Shown piece by piece: positions 37,446 to 48,006 of a stretch of 64,000 nt of DNA. The DNA comes from an actinobacterium LLX17 (GTDB lineage Bacteria > Actinomycetota > Actinomycetes > Propionibacteriales > Nocardioidaceae), in NCBI GenBank assembly GCA_000471045.1, contig KI301992.1, positions 2,781,452-2,845,451 of the forward strand, written 5' to 3'. A program made the position numbers and the translations under genes. The first letter of the stretch is position 1, and the number at the start of each line of letters is the position of its first letter. The notes under the pieces are model-generated. The model had not been told where the DNA came from, ran no database searches, and saw nothing but the letters and a program-made list of their open reading frames with translations.

Positions 37446-37449
<4 letters not shown>

Positions 37450-38264
37450 CCGCCACCATGGATGCGAAGGTCCGCGAGGCCGTCGGCACCGCCGACCGCC
37501 CCGAGCCGGTCGGGCCCCTCGGGTCGTCCCTGATCTTCACGCACCGTGCGTTGCTCAAGATCAAGCACGTCCCCGAGCAGCTCTTCGACGTGACGATGTT
37601 CCCGATCCTGTTCACGCTGATGTTCACGTACATCTTCGGCGGGGCCATCGCGGGCTCCACCGGGGCGTACCTCGACTACCTGGCGCCGGGCATCCTCGTG
37701 CAGACCGTCGTCATGATCACGATGTACACGGCCATGACCATCAACAACGACATCAAGAAGGGCGTCTTCGACCGCATCCGGTCGCTGCCGGTCTGGCGGC
37801 CGTCGCTGATGGTCGGTGCGCTGCTGGGTGACACGCTGCGGTTCACGATGGCCTCGACCGTCATCCTGGTCGTGACGATGCTGATCGGCTACCGCCCGCC
37901 GGGCGGCGTCGTCGGCGTGGTCACCGCGGTCGTGCTGCTGCTCGTGTTCTGCTTCAGCGTCAGCTGGATCTGGACGCTGCTGGGGTTGAAGCTCCGCAGC
38001 CCCGAGGCCGTCATGGGCGTCTCGATGATGGTGCTGTTCCCGATCACGTTCCTCTCGAACGTCTTCGTGCCGATCGAGACGATGCCCGACTGGCTCCAGC
38101 CGATCGTCGAGAACAACCCCGTCTCGATCCTGGTCGACGCGGTGCGCAGCCTGATGATCGGCGACCCCGACGGTGGATCGATCCTGGCGGTGCTGGTCAT
38201 CTCGGGCGTGCTGGTCGCCATCTTCGGTCCGCTGACGATGCGCAGCTACGCCCGCAAGAACTAG
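37446..38264 (+). CDS. DrrB-type ABC-2 permease
   Basis: 272 residues with six membrane helices. The ABC-2 motif [36 protein letters not shown] and [25 protein letters not shown] are characteristic. Together with the ATPase it exports drugs or lipids. ATGA overlap with the ATPase gene means tight coupling. Confidence 0.9.
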
Positions 38265-38293
38265 GCGGCGCGAGCCGGGACTAGGGTCGGGGC

Positions 38294-38932
38294 GTGGGAG
38301 CCATTCATCTGATCCGTCACGGCCAGGCCTCGTGGGGCTCCGACGACTACGACCAGCTGTCCGAGCTGGGCACCCGGCAGGCCTCCTGGCTCGGCTTGTC
38401 GTGGGAGTCGTCGGGGTTCGCGCCCACCTGGTCGGTCGCGGGGTCGATGAAGCGCCACGCGCAGACCGCCGTGGCCACGATCGACGCGATCGACGGCGAC
38501 CTCTACGACGTCGACCCCGGGTGGAACGAGTACGACCACCTGGCCATGGTGGGCGCGTCGTCCGCGGCCGATCGCCCGGCCGACGCGCGTGAGTTCCAGG
38601 CCATGCTCGACGCAGCGCTCGAGCGGTGGGTCGGTGGCGATCCGGGTTCGGGGGAGTCGTTCGCCGACTTCGAGGGTCGCGTGCTGGGAGCGTTGAAGGT
38701 CGCCGTCAACAACGCCGGTTCGGGCCAGCACGCGGCGGTGTTCACCTCCGGTGGCCCGATCGCGCTGGTGGCCTCGCACCTGCTGACCGGCGACTCCTCG
38801 CTGTTCATCACGTTGAACCGTGTGGTGGTCAACGCCTCGGTCACGACGCTCATCGTGGGCCGGGGTGGCACCCGGGTGCTCACCTACAACGAGCACACCC
38901 ACGTGCCTCGCGACAGCGTCACCTTCCGCTGA
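38294..38932 (+). CDS. Histidine phosphatase family protein
   Basis: 212 residues. The phosphate-binding LIRHGQASW (phospho-histidine at 9) and second His in FTSGGPIALVA mark the superfamily; in the latter the usual HG/SHG second His is replaced by SGG, so catalysis needs checking. GTG 38294 is 6 bp after TAGGGT (38282-38287). The 3' end overlaps the convergent Uma2 gene by 14 bp. Confidence 0.8.
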   Translation: MGAIHLIRHGQASWGSDDYDQLSELGTRQASWLGLSWESSGFAPTWSVAGSMKRHAQTAVATIDAIDGDLYDVDPGWNEYDHLAMVGASSAADRPADAREFQAMLDAALERWVGGDPGSGESFADFEGRVLGALKVAVNNAGSGQHAAVFTSGGPIALVASHLLTGDSSLFITLNRVVVNASVTTLIVGRGGTRVLTYNEHTHVPRDSVTFR

Positions 38933-39491
38933 GCACCAGGTCGGCCGGGGTCAGGCGCACGTCGAACGGATCGTCGACCGCGAAGGTCTCGGCCCCCACG
39001 GCTCGCGTGACCTGACGGTAGGCACCGTCGGTCAGCGCCCAGGCGGTGACCGATGGCTCCTCGGGATCGACGACCCAGTAGTGAGCACACCCCGCACGCT
39101 CCAGGCGGTCTTTCTTCAACAGCAGGTCGATGCCGCGGGTGGAGGGCGACAGCACCTCGACAGCCAGGAGCGGTGCCACGGGCAGATCGCGCTCGGTGAA
39201 GTCCTCGCTGCGAGCCACCACCAGGTCGGGGTGCATGACGGTGTCGTCGGCCAGCGCCACGTCGAACGGCGCTGGCAAAAGCTCGAGATCCGGCGGGAGT
39301 GCGGCGTCGAGCAGGACGCTGAGGCGGAAGGAAGCGCGTTGGTGAAGCCACTTGGGCGCCGGGCTCACGATGAGCACCCCGTCGAGCAGCTCGTAGCGGT
39401 GCCCGTCATCGGGCATTGCCGCCAGGTCGTCCCGCGTCAGCGCCCGCCCGCGGGGCAGGCCTGCAGACACCTCGGTGGTCATGACAGTCAT
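38919..39491 (-). CDS. Uma2 family (DUF820) putative endonuclease
   Basis: 190 residues with the PD-(D/E)XK-like core of Uma2: GHRYELLDGVLIVSPAP, DLVVARSEDF, APLLAVEVLSPSTRGIDLLLKKDRLERAGCAHYWVVDPEEPSV. The Asp, Glu and Lys ligands are present. Often single-copy in actinobacteria and of unproven role. GGAGG upstream of ATG 39491. Confidence 0.85.
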   Translation of the reverse strand: MTVMTTEVSAGLPRGRALTRDDLAAMPDDGHRYELLDGVLIVSPAPKWLHQRASFRLSVLLDAALPPDLELLPAPFDVALADDTVMHPDLVVARSEDFTERDLPVAPLLAVEVLSPSTRGIDLLLKKDRLERAGCAHYWVVDPEEPSVTAWALTDGAYRQVTRAVGAETFAVDDPFDVRLTPADLVLSGR

Positions 39492-39540
39492 GGTAGATCG
39501 CCTCCTCGTCCATGACCACGAGCGAACTGGGCGCCTCCGA

Positions 39541-39564
39541 CACCTCGCCCCACCAGGCGAGGTG
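39541..39564. repeat. Stem-loop upstream of the SDR operon
   Basis: CACCTCGCC (39541-39549) and GGCGAGGTG (39556-39564) with a 6-nt loop, a perfect 9-bp stem lying between the divergent Uma2 and SDR genes. Confidence 0.45.
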
Positions 39565-39581
39565 GGTGTGGACAGCATTCG

Positions 39582-39614
39582 CATGATTCAGATACCGGTA
39601 GTATCTGAATCATG
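39582..39614. promoter_or_regulatory. 33-bp perfect palindrome over the SDR operon start
   Basis: Arms CATGATTCAGATAC (39582-39595) and GTATCTGAATCATG (39601-39614), 14 bp each with no mismatch and a 5-nt centre (CGGTA). It contains the putative -10 TAGTAT (39599-39604) and the ATG (39612). Its 19-bp core CAGATACCGGTAGTATCTG is shared, with 3 differences, with the site at 46640. Most likely an operator of a dimeric repressor. Confidence 0.75.
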
Positions 39615-40409
39615 AAGATCACCGCTGACTCCCGTGCCCTGGTGACCGGAGGCGCGTCCGGCCTCGGGTTGGCCCTCGTGCGCCGCCTCGCCGAGCGTGG
39701 CGCGCGTGTGCTCGCCACCGACATCCACGACGAGCGCCCGGCTGAGCTCGACGGCGTGGCCGCCGAGTACCGCCGCCTCGACGTCACGTCCGACGTCGAC
39801 TGGTCCGCCGCCCGTGACTGGGTCGTCGAGAACTGGAGCGGGCTCGACCTGCTGTTCAACAACGCCGGCGTGGCCGCCGGAGGTCGCATCGAGCTCAGCG
39901 AGATGGACCAGTGGCAGTGGATCGTCGACATCAACCTGCTGGGCGTCGCCCGCGGGTGCCGCACCTTCACGCCCCTGCTGAAGGAGGCGCGGGCCGGCCA
40001 CATCGTCAACACGTCGTCGGCCGCCGGGCTCGTGCACCCGCCGCGGATGAGCGAGTACACCGCGGTCAAGGCCGGCGTCGTCGCCCTGAGCGAGACGTTG
40101 CGCTACGAGCTGCGGCCCTACGACGTCGACGTCTCGGTCGTCTGCCCCACCTTCTTCCGCACCAACCTCACGTCGTCGATGCGCGGCAAGGACGAGTCGG
40201 CGCAGGCCTCGGCCGCCAAGCTCATCGACGGGTCCAAGCGCACCGCCGACGACATCGCGGTCATCGTGCTGGCGCAGGTCGAGAAGGGCACCCACATCAT
40301 CCTGACTGACCGCGAGGGTCGCGTCGCCTACGCGGCGAAGCGCTTCCTGCGGCCGGTGTACGACAACCAGATGTTCAAGGCCGGCGCCCGGATGGCGCGG
40401 AAGGACTGA
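39612..40409 (+). CDS. Short-chain dehydrogenase/reductase
   Basis: 265 residues. NAD(P) site VTGGASGLGLALVRRLAERG, LLFNNAGVA, catalytic Ser in NTSSAAGL and YTAVKAG. ATG 39612 lies inside the palindrome; no ribosome-binding site is seen, and TAGTAT is 7 bp upstream. It is followed after 5 bp by another SDR, so both probably act in one pathway on alcohols or ketones made with the monooxygenase system. Confidence 0.9.
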   Translation: MKITADSRALVTGGASGLGLALVRRLAERGARVLATDIHDERPAELDGVAAEYRRLDVTSDVDWSAARDWVVENWSGLDLLFNNAGVAAGGRIELSEMDQWQWIVDINLLGVARGCRTFTPLLKEARAGHIVNTSSAAGLVHPPRMSEYTAVKAGVVALSETLRYELRPYDVDVSVVCPTFFRTNLTSSMRGKDESAQASAAKLIDGSKRTADDIAVIVLAQVEKGTHIILTDREGRVAYAAKRFLRPVYDNQMFKAGARMARKD

Positions 40410-40414
40410 TCAGC

Positions 40415-41173
40415 ATGCGTCGCAACGTCCTCATCACCGGGGCCAGCTCGGGCCTCGGCGCCGAGATGGCCCGCCAGCTCGCCGCGAGGGGTCACCACCT
40501 CGCGCTCACCGCCCGGCGCACCGACCGCCTCGAGGCGTTGCGCGACGAGATCCTCGCCGCGCACCCCTCGGTCGAGGTCGTCGTGCACTCGCTCGACGTC
40601 ACCGACCACGACCAGGTCTTCGACGTCGTCAAGCGGTCGGTCACCGACCTCGGCGGGTTGGATCGAGTGGTCGTCAATGCCGGGCTCGGCAAGGGTGGCC
40701 GCATCGGCACCGGCAAGTTCGAGGCCAACCGCGAGACGGTCGAGACCAACGTGCTCGGAGCCCTCGCCCAGTGCGAGGCCGCGATGGAGCACTTCTACGA
40801 GCGGCAGGCCGGCCACCTGGTGCTGATCTCGTCGATCTCGGCACTGCGCGGGCTGCCCGGCACCATCACCACGTACGCGGCGACCAAGGCGGCCGTCGCG
40901 CACCTCGGTGAGGGCATCCGTATGGACCTCGCCAAGCGCAGCGGTCACGACATCACGGTCACCACGATCTACCCGGGCTACATCGCCAGCGAGATGAACG
41001 ACCAGAACGAGAACGAGCAGAAGCTCATGGTCGACACCGAGACCGGTGTGCGCTCGATCGTCAAGGCGATGGAGAAGGAGGTCCCTGAGGCCTCCGTGCC
41101 CGGTTGGCCCTGGGCCCCGCTCGGCCAGGTCATGAAGCACGCGCCCTTCGGCGTTGTCCGCCGCCTCGTCTAG
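40415..41173 (+). CDS. Short-chain dehydrogenase/reductase (SadH-like)
   Basis: 252 residues. ITGASSGLGAEMARQLAARG, VVNAGLG, SSISALRGLPGTITTYAATKAAVAHL and the long C-terminal end with PGYIASEMNDQ resemble SadH-type enzymes linked to the mycobacterial mymA operon. Co-transcribed with the preceding SDR. Ends 7 bp from the convergent metX stop. Confidence 0.9.
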   Translation: MRRNVLITGASSGLGAEMARQLAARGHHLALTARRTDRLEALRDEILAAHPSVEVVVHSLDVTDHDQVFDVVKRSVTDLGGLDRVVVNAGLGKGGRIGTGKFEANRETVETNVLGALAQCEAAMEHFYERQAGHLVLISSISALRGLPGTITTYAATKAAVAHLGEGIRMDLAKRSGHDITVTTIYPGYIASEMNDQNENEQKLMVDTETGVRSIVKAMEKEVPEASVPGWPWAPLGQVMKHAPFGVVRRLV

Positions 41174-41179
41174 ACCGGG

Positions 41180-42307
41180 TCAGGCGAGGAGGGCGGCGGC
41201 GAGGCGGCCGACCTGCTCGTGCTCGACGAGGAAGCCGTCGTGCCCGTGCAGTGAGGTGACGACGGCGAGGTCGCCCGCGTCGGGGATCTGGTCGGCCAGC
41301 TCCTGCTGCTCGTGCAGCGGGTAGAGACGGTCGGAGTCGATGCCCGCGACGGTCGTGCGCGCGGTGATCTGGCTAAGGGCGGCCGCCACGCCGCCGCGAC
41401 CGCGGCCGACGTCGTGGCTGTTCATCGCCGCGCCCAGCAGGAGGTAGGAGTTGGCGTCGAACCGGCCGGCCAGCTTGGTGCCGTGGTGCTGGAGGTACGA
41501 CTCGACGGCGAAGCGTCCACCGGCCGCGACCAGCTCGTCGTCCTGCAGGGTGCGGCCGAACCGCTCCTGCAGCTCGGCCTCGCTGCGGTAGGAGATGTGC
41601 GCGACGCGGCGGGCCAGGTCGAGTCCCTGGGTGGGCCCGCGGTCGGCGTCGTAGTAGTCGCCGCCGGCGAAGAACGGGTCGGCCCGCACGATGTCGTTCT
41701 GCGTGGCCGTGAGCGCGACCTGCTGGGCGCTGGCCGCCGCGCAGGTGGCGAGCAGGAACAGTCGCTCGACGCGGTGCGGGTGCATGATGGCCCACTCCAG
41801 ACCGCGCATGCCTCCGGCTGAACCACCGATGACGGCGTGCCAGACGTCGACGCCGAGCGCGTCGCTGAAGGCCGCCTCGGCGGACACCTGGTCTCGCACC
41901 GTGATGGCCGGGAAGCGACTGCCCCACGGACGTCCGTCGGGCGCGTTGGAGGCGGGCCCCGTCGTGCCCTGACAGCCACCGAGGATGTTGGCCGACACCA
42001 CGAAGTGGCGCTCGGTGTCGATAGCCTCACCCGGGCCGATCAGCGTGTCCCACCACCCGGGGGAGGGGTGGCCCGGGCCGGCCGGACCCGTCACGTGGGT
42101 GTCGCCGGTCAAGGCATGCAGCACCAGCACGGCGTTGTCGCCGGTGTAGGTGCCCCACGACTCGTAGGCGATCGTCACGTCGGGGATGGTGTCCCCCGAC
42201 TCGAGCTGCACGTCGCCGATCGAGAGGAACTTCCGGGAACCAACGGGATCTCCCTCCCGCCACGCACCGGTGACGGGAGGGAGTCCGAGGGTCGTCGTCG
42301 AGCTCAC
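41180..42307 (-). CDS. metX: Homoserine O-acetyltransferase
   Basis: 375 residues, alpha/beta hydrolase fold. LVLHALTGDTHVTG, oxyanion SANILGGCQGTTGP, the nucleophile in VIGGSAGGMRGLEWA, and the catalytic Asp/His in GIDSDRLYP and LHGHDGFL. It acetylates homoserine with acetyl-CoA. Starts 11 bp after metY and is in the same operon. Confidence 0.93.
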   Translation of the reverse strand: MSSTTTLGLPPVTGAWREGDPVGSRKFLSIGDVQLESGDTIPDVTIAYESWGTYTGDNAVLVLHALTGDTHVTGPAGPGHPSPGWWDTLIGPGEAIDTERHFVVSANILGGCQGTTGPASNAPDGRPWGSRFPAITVRDQVSAEAAFSDALGVDVWHAVIGGSAGGMRGLEWAIMHPHRVERLFLLATCAAASAQQVALTATQNDIVRADPFFAGGDYYDADRGPTQGLDLARRVAHISYRSEAELQERFGRTLQDDELVAAGGRFAVESYLQHHGTKLAGRFDANSYLLLGAAMNSHDVGRGRGGVAAALSQITARTTVAGIDSDRLYPLHEQQELADQIPDAGDLAVVTSLHGHDGFLVEHEQVGRLAAALLA

Positions 42308-42317
42308 GCTGGCTGAC

Positions 42318-43607
42318 TCACTTGGCGGCGCGGAGCCCCGCGTCGAGGTCGGCCAGGATGTCGTCGATGTGCTCGAGGCCGACGGCCAGGCGCACGAGAC
42401 CGGGGGTGACGCCGGCGGCGGCGTGCTCCTCGGGCGTGCCCTGCGAGTGCGTCGTGCTGGCCGGGTGGATGGCCAGGCTGCGCACGTCGCCGATGTTGGC
42501 CACGTGGCTGAACAGCTCGAGCGAGTCGATGAACTTGCGGCCGGCGTCGACGCCTCCGGGCAGCTCGAACGTCAGCACGGCGCCGGAGCCCTTCGGCGTG
42601 TACTTGTCGGCGAGCTCCTTGTAGTCGTTGCCGGGCAGGCTCGCCCACGTCACCTTGGAGACGTCCTCGCGCGCCTGCAGCCACTCGGCGACCTTGCGCG
42701 TGTTCGCGATGTGCCGCTCCATGCGCAGGCTCAGGGTCTCGAGGCCCTGCGCGAGGAGGAAGGCGTTGAACGGCGCGATGGCCGGACCCACGTTGCGCAG
42801 GTACTGCACGCGCAGCTTGGCGATGAACGCGGCCGGTCCGAGGGCCTCGGCGAAGACGAGGCCGTGGTAGCTCGCGTCGGGAGTGGTGAAGCCGGGGAAC
42901 TTGTCGCCGTGGGCGCCGTAGTCGAACGTGCCGCCGTCGATGACGACGCCGGCGACCGTGGTGCCGTGGCCGCCGATGTACTTGGTGGCCGAGTGGACGA
43001 CCGTGTCGGCGCCGTGCGCGAGCGGGTTGAGCAGGAACGGCGTGGCGACGGTGTTGTCGACGATGAACGGCACGCCGACCTCCTTCGCCACGGCGCCGAT
43101 GGCCTCGAGGTCGAGGATGTCGCCCTTGGGGTTGCCGATCGTCTCGCCGAAGAACGCCTTGGTGTTCTCGCGGACGGCATCGCGCCACGCCTGGGCGTTG
43201 TTGGCGTCCTCGACGAACGTGACCTCGATGCCCAGCTTCGGGAAGGTATGGCGCAGCAGGCTGTCGGTGCCGCCGTAGAGGCTGGCGGAGGTGACGATGT
43301 GGTCGCCGGCTTCGGCGACGTTGGTCAGCGCGCCGGTGGTGGCGGCCTGGCCGGAGGCGAACAGCAGCGCGCCCACACCACCCTCGAGCGCGGCCAGCCG
43401 CTGCTCGACGACGTCCTGCGTCGGGTTCATGATGCGCGTGTAGATGTTGCCGGGCTCGGCGAGGCTGAACAGGTCGGCCGCGTGCTGCGTGTCCCGGAAC
43501 TGGTACGAGGTGGTCTGGTAGATCGGCAGTGCGCGCGCCCCGGTGGTGGGGTCGGGCGTCTGACCGGCGTGGATCTGCTTGGTCTCGAACGACCAGTTCT
43601 CGCTCAT
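42318..43607 (-). CDS. metY: O-acetylhomoserine sulfhydrylase
   Basis: 429 residues, fold-type I PLP enzyme. The motif SATKYIGGHG carries the cofactor lysine (near residue 210); ASGQAATTGALTN and IVDNTVATPFL fit MetY/MET17 rather than cystathionine synthase. It uses sulfide to make homocysteine from the metX product. AGGAG 5 nt before ATG 43607. The frame stays open for another 1.4 kb upstream on this strand, but that is the shadow of the pfk gene. No SAM riboswitch was recognised in the leader. Confidence 0.94.
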   Translation of the reverse strand: MSENWSFETKQIHAGQTPDPTTGARALPIYQTTSYQFRDTQHAADLFSLAEPGNIYTRIMNPTQDVVEQRLAALEGGVGALLFASGQAATTGALTNVAEAGDHIVTSASLYGGTDSLLRHTFPKLGIEVTFVEDANNAQAWRDAVRENTKAFFGETIGNPKGDILDLEAIGAVAKEVGVPFIVDNTVATPFLLNPLAHGADTVVHSATKYIGGHGTTVAGVVIDGGTFDYGAHGDKFPGFTTPDASYHGLVFAEALGPAAFIAKLRVQYLRNVGPAIAPFNAFLLAQGLETLSLRMERHIANTRKVAEWLQAREDVSKVTWASLPGNDYKELADKYTPKGSGAVLTFELPGGVDAGRKFIDSLELFSHVANIGDVRSLAIHPASTTHSQGTPEEHAAAGVTPGLVRLAVGLEHIDDILADLDAGLRAAK

Positions 43608-43732
43608 GGGCACTCCTGGAGGGATTGAGGAACGTGACGAACGTCTGGGGTCGAGACTGGCACGTCCATGGTGATCCGCCGGAAAGTCTCGCATGGTGGA
43701 CTGGTCGTCCAGCCCGTGGCATGGCCGGGTGA

Positions 43733-45052
<1,320 letters not shown>

Positions 45053-45087
45053 GCCCCGAGTCTAGGGAGGGGACAGGTCGGGTGGTC

Positions 45088-46626
45088 TCAGGCGGCGATG
45101 TCGTAGTCGGTGAGGGGGAAGCGGCCGGCCTCCCGGAACGCGTTGGCGGTCGACGTGGGACGCAGGAGCGTCGCCTCGCCGTGCTGGTTGAAGTAGTAGC
45201 TGCGCGAGGTGGCGCAGCTGCCGTTGATGAACACCGACGACTGCAGCCGGTGCTTCATCCGCGCCAGGAACCGGGCGTTGGCCTGGGGCGTCACCTCGAA
45301 CCGCCGTGCACCGCGCCGCTGCACCTCGCGCAGCAGCCGGGTCATGTGCTTCATCTGCGACTCGATCGTCGTGAAGTACGACAGGCCCGAGTACGAGTAG
45401 GGCGAGTTGAGACTGAGGAAGTTCGGGAAGCCCGGCACGCTGACGCCTTGGTAGGCCTGGAAGCGCTGCTCGCGCCAGAACGACCCGAGGTCGGCACCGT
45501 CGACGCCCTCGACCGTGAACGCGGGGAAGTTCGCATCCCACAGGTCGAAGCCGGTGGCCAGCACGAGCGTGTCGATGTCGCGGCGGCGCCCGTCGGTGGT
45601 GACGATCCCGGTCGCGTCGACGTGGTCGATCGAGGTCGTCTCCAGGTGGACGTCGGGCCGGTTGAACGTGGGGTAGTAGGTGTTGGAGAACGTGGGGCGC
45701 TTGCAGCCGAAGGAGTAGTCGGGCGTCAGCTGGCGGCGCAGCTCGGGGTCGGGCACCTGTCGGTGCAGGTGCCGGGTGGCGGTGCGTGCGGCGAGGCGGT
45801 TGAGGAACCCCAGCCGGCGGTACTGCAGCACGCCGGTGACCATGATCGTCTCGAGCACGCCAGAGCCGATCCCGCGCGCGACGCGTTGACTCAGCGGCAC
45901 GCGGGCGTAGAGCCGTTGCAGCGCCCGCGGCACGGGGCCGTCGGCCTTCGGCGTGACCCAGATGGCGGTGCGCTGGTACACGGTGAGGTCGGCGGTGCGG
46001 GGAGCGATCTCCGGGATCAGCTGCACCGCCGTGGCACCGGTGCCGATGACGGCGACGCGCTCACCGGTGAGGTCGTGGTCGTCGTCCCAGGCTGCGGTGT
46101 GGATGACGGTGCCCGTGAAGGACTCGATGCCGGGGATGTCGGGCAGTCGGGGCTGGGAGAGGAAGCCCGTGGCCGTGAGCAGCAGGCGTCCCTCCACCGT
46201 CTCGCCGTCGGCCAGCGTGACCGTCCACGTGCAGGTCTCGTCGTCCCACGTCGCGCGGGTGACGGTGACCCCGAACCGCATGTGGCGCCGCAGGTCGAAC
46301 CGCTGCGCCACGTGGCTGGCGTACTGCTTGAGCTCGGCGCCGGGTGCGTACATGCGTGACCAGTACGGGTTGGGTGCGAAGGAGTACGAGTAGGTCGCCG
46401 AGGGGATGTCTACGGCCAGACCGGGGTAGTGGTTGACGTGCCAGGTGCCGCCCAGGTCGTCCTCGCGATCGAGGATGACGAGGTCGTCGTAGCCGAGCCG
46501 ACGCAGCGCGATGGCGGCGCCCATGCCGCCGAAGCCGGCCCCGACGATGACCGCGTCGTGCACCGCCCGGGACGTGTCGACCGGGCGCGAGGTGGGGTCT
46601 TGGTGCGGGGACGGAGCGGGACTCAT
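45088..46626 (-). CDS. Flavin-containing (Baeyer-Villiger-type) monooxygenase
   Basis: 512 residues. FAD site VIVGAGFGGMGAAIALRR, the BVMO fingerprint FTGTVIHTAAWD near residue 170, NADPH site VAVIGTGATAVQLIPEIA and final ATGFDLWDANFPAF. Such enzymes insert an oxygen atom next to a ketone, or oxidise thioamides (EthA, MymA). Its divergent neighbour is an alpha/beta hydrolase, which could cleave the ester product. The promoter holds the 19-bp palindrome at 46640-46658. Confidence 0.88.
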   Translation of the reverse strand: MSPAPSPHQDPTSRPVDTSRAVHDAVIVGAGFGGMGAAIALRRLGYDDLVILDREDDLGGTWHVNHYPGLAVDIPSATYSYSFAPNPYWSRMYAPGAELKQYASHVAQRFDLRRHMRFGVTVTRATWDDETCTWTVTLADGETVEGRLLLTATGFLSQPRLPDIPGIESFTGTVIHTAAWDDDHDLTGERVAVIGTGATAVQLIPEIAPRTADLTVYQRTAIWVTPKADGPVPRALQRLYARVPLSQRVARGIGSGVLETIMVTGVLQYRRLGFLNRLAARTATRHLHRQVPDPELRRQLTPDYSFGCKRPTFSNTYYPTFNRPDVHLETTSIDHVDATGIVTTDGRRRDIDTLVLATGFDLWDANFPAFTVEGVDGADLGSFWREQRFQAYQGVSVPGFPNFLSLNSPYSYSGLSYFTTIESQMKHMTRLLREVQRRGARRFEVTPQANARFLARMKHRLQSSVFINGSCATSRSYYFNQHGEATLLRPTSTANAFREAGRFPLTDYDIAA

Positions 46627-46639
46627 GCCGCCACAGAAT

Positions 46640-46658
46640 CAGATACCGACGGTATCTG
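46640..46658. promoter_or_regulatory. Second copy of the SDR-operon palindrome
   Basis: CAGATACCGACGGTATCTG, 8-bp arms and a 3-bp centre, 14 bp from the monooxygenase ATG and 105 bp from the divergent hydrolase. It differs from the 39588-39606 copy at 3 of 19 positions. Confidence 0.7.
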
Positions 46659-46763
46659 GCAAGGGTGTGGCGTGCGCTGTCTCACGTATGAATACGGCCT
46701 GACCTGCATCGATACGAGAACGTACGGGTTGGCGGGAGGGTCGGCGCTGGGTACCGTGAAGGA

Positions 46764-47900
46764 ATGCTCCGAGACTTCCTGCGCCGTCAGCTGGCCGTGT
46801 GGCGCCGCACCGACCGTCCGCGCAGGGGTCCGCTCACCGTCGTGCGACGCGGCCGAGGACCCGTCCGCGTCGTGCACGAGCAGGCCGTGGTGCACGAGAC
46901 CACGAGCGTCCAGGGGCGCATCGTCGCCCGCGGAGCGCGCCTGCTGATCAAGCCGCTGCTGGCGGTGGTGCCGTTCACCGACACCACGCTGCGCGTCATC
47001 GCCAAGCTCGATGCGTTGTCGGAGCGCCGGCCGCGGTCGCGCCACCTCCACGCCGTCGAGCACCACCTGGGCGGGGTGCGCGTCGAGGTGTTGACGCCCC
47101 ACGACGGACCCCGCAGCGACCTGACGATGCTCTACTTCCACGGCGGCGGGTTCTTCTCCGGCGCCATCTCCACGCACCGCCGCCTGTGCGAGCGCCTGGC
47201 GCTCTACACCGGCGGCGTCGTCATGTCGGTCGACTACGTGCAGCTTCCCCACGGAGCGGTCGCCGAGTCGGTCAACGACGCCATCACGGCCTACGCCGCC
47301 CTGCTCGAGGAGGTCGAGCAACCGCACAAGATCGTCGTGGCGGGCGACTCCGCCGGCGGCTACCTCGCGATGAAGGTCGCCGAGCTGGCCACGCGCCGCG
47401 GACTGACGCAGCCCGCCGGCATCATCGGCTTCTCGCCCCTGCTGAGCCTCGACCCGGACCGCCTCGACAAGGACATCGAGCGCGTCAGCCGCATGCGTGA
47501 CGCGTACCTGCCCCTGCGGCGTCTCGCCGTCGTGCGCCGCCGCTGGCTGCCCGAGGGCTCGCGCATCGAGGGCCACGACTCGCCACTCGAGGCCGCCGAC
47601 CTGATCGACTCGCCCACCTTCATGGTGGCCGTCGAGGACGAGATCCTCCGTCCCGAGATCGAGGCCATGGCGCTGCAGCTCGCGGCGCGTGGAGTCGACG
47701 TCGACGTGCACCTCTGGCGTGGACAGGTCCACGCCTTCCCGGTCCTGGCCGACGTGATGCCGGAGAGCCGCACCGCGGTGCACCTGGCCGCCGAGTTCGC
47801 CCGGGGCGTGGTGGGCGAGGTCGAGCGCGACGTGCCCGACGACTCGGCCCACACCGAGCCGATGGACGGTGAGGTCGTTTCCGAGGAACGCGCCTCCTGA
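46764..47900 (+). CDS. Alpha/beta hydrolase, hormone-sensitive-lipase type (LipR-like)
   Basis: 378 residues. Oxyanion motif YFHGGGFFSG, nucleophile GDSAGGYLAM, catalytic Asp in VAVEDEILRPEIE and His in GQVHAFPVL. Hydrolyses carboxyl esters. ATG 46764 is 6 bp after TACCGT (46752-46757). In the mymA operon of mycobacteria a LipR hydrolase also accompanies the monooxygenase. A terminator follows. Confidence 0.88.
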   Translation: MLRDFLRRQLAVWRRTDRPRRGPLTVVRRGRGPVRVVHEQAVVHETTSVQGRIVARGARLLIKPLLAVVPFTDTTLRVIAKLDALSERRPRSRHLHAVEHHLGGVRVEVLTPHDGPRSDLTMLYFHGGGFFSGAISTHRRLCERLALYTGGVVMSVDYVQLPHGAVAESVNDAITAYAALLEEVEQPHKIVVAGDSAGGYLAMKVAELATRRGLTQPAGIIGFSPLLSLDPDRLDKDIERVSRMRDAYLPLRRLAVVRRRWLPEGSRIEGHDSPLEAADLIDSPTFMVAVEDEILRPEIEAMALQLAARGVDVDVHLWRGQVHAFPVLADVMPESRTAVHLAAEFARGVVGEVERDVPDDSAHTEPMDGEVVSEERAS

Positions 47901-47906
47901 CGCGAC

Positions 47907-47940
47907 ACCGGCCCGCCCCCCCCACGGGGAACGGGCCGGT
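47907..47940 (+). terminator. Terminator after the hydrolase gene
   Basis: ACCGGCCCG (47907-47915) and CGGGCCGGT (47932-47940), 9-bp perfect stem with a C-rich loop, 7 bp after the stop. Confidence 0.7.
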
Positions 47941-48006
47941 CCCTGAGGTGCCGCGAGGAACGAGCGGCCACGAAGGGCGCGCCCGAGCCACGAAGCCTCC
48001 TGCCGC

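Noticed and set aside
43608..43732. SAM-responsive riboswitch in the metY leader
   Set aside because: The minus-strand leader lacks the conserved cores of SAM-I, SAM-II or SAM-IV; only a weak 4-bp hairpin (CTGG-ACGA-CCAG) is present.
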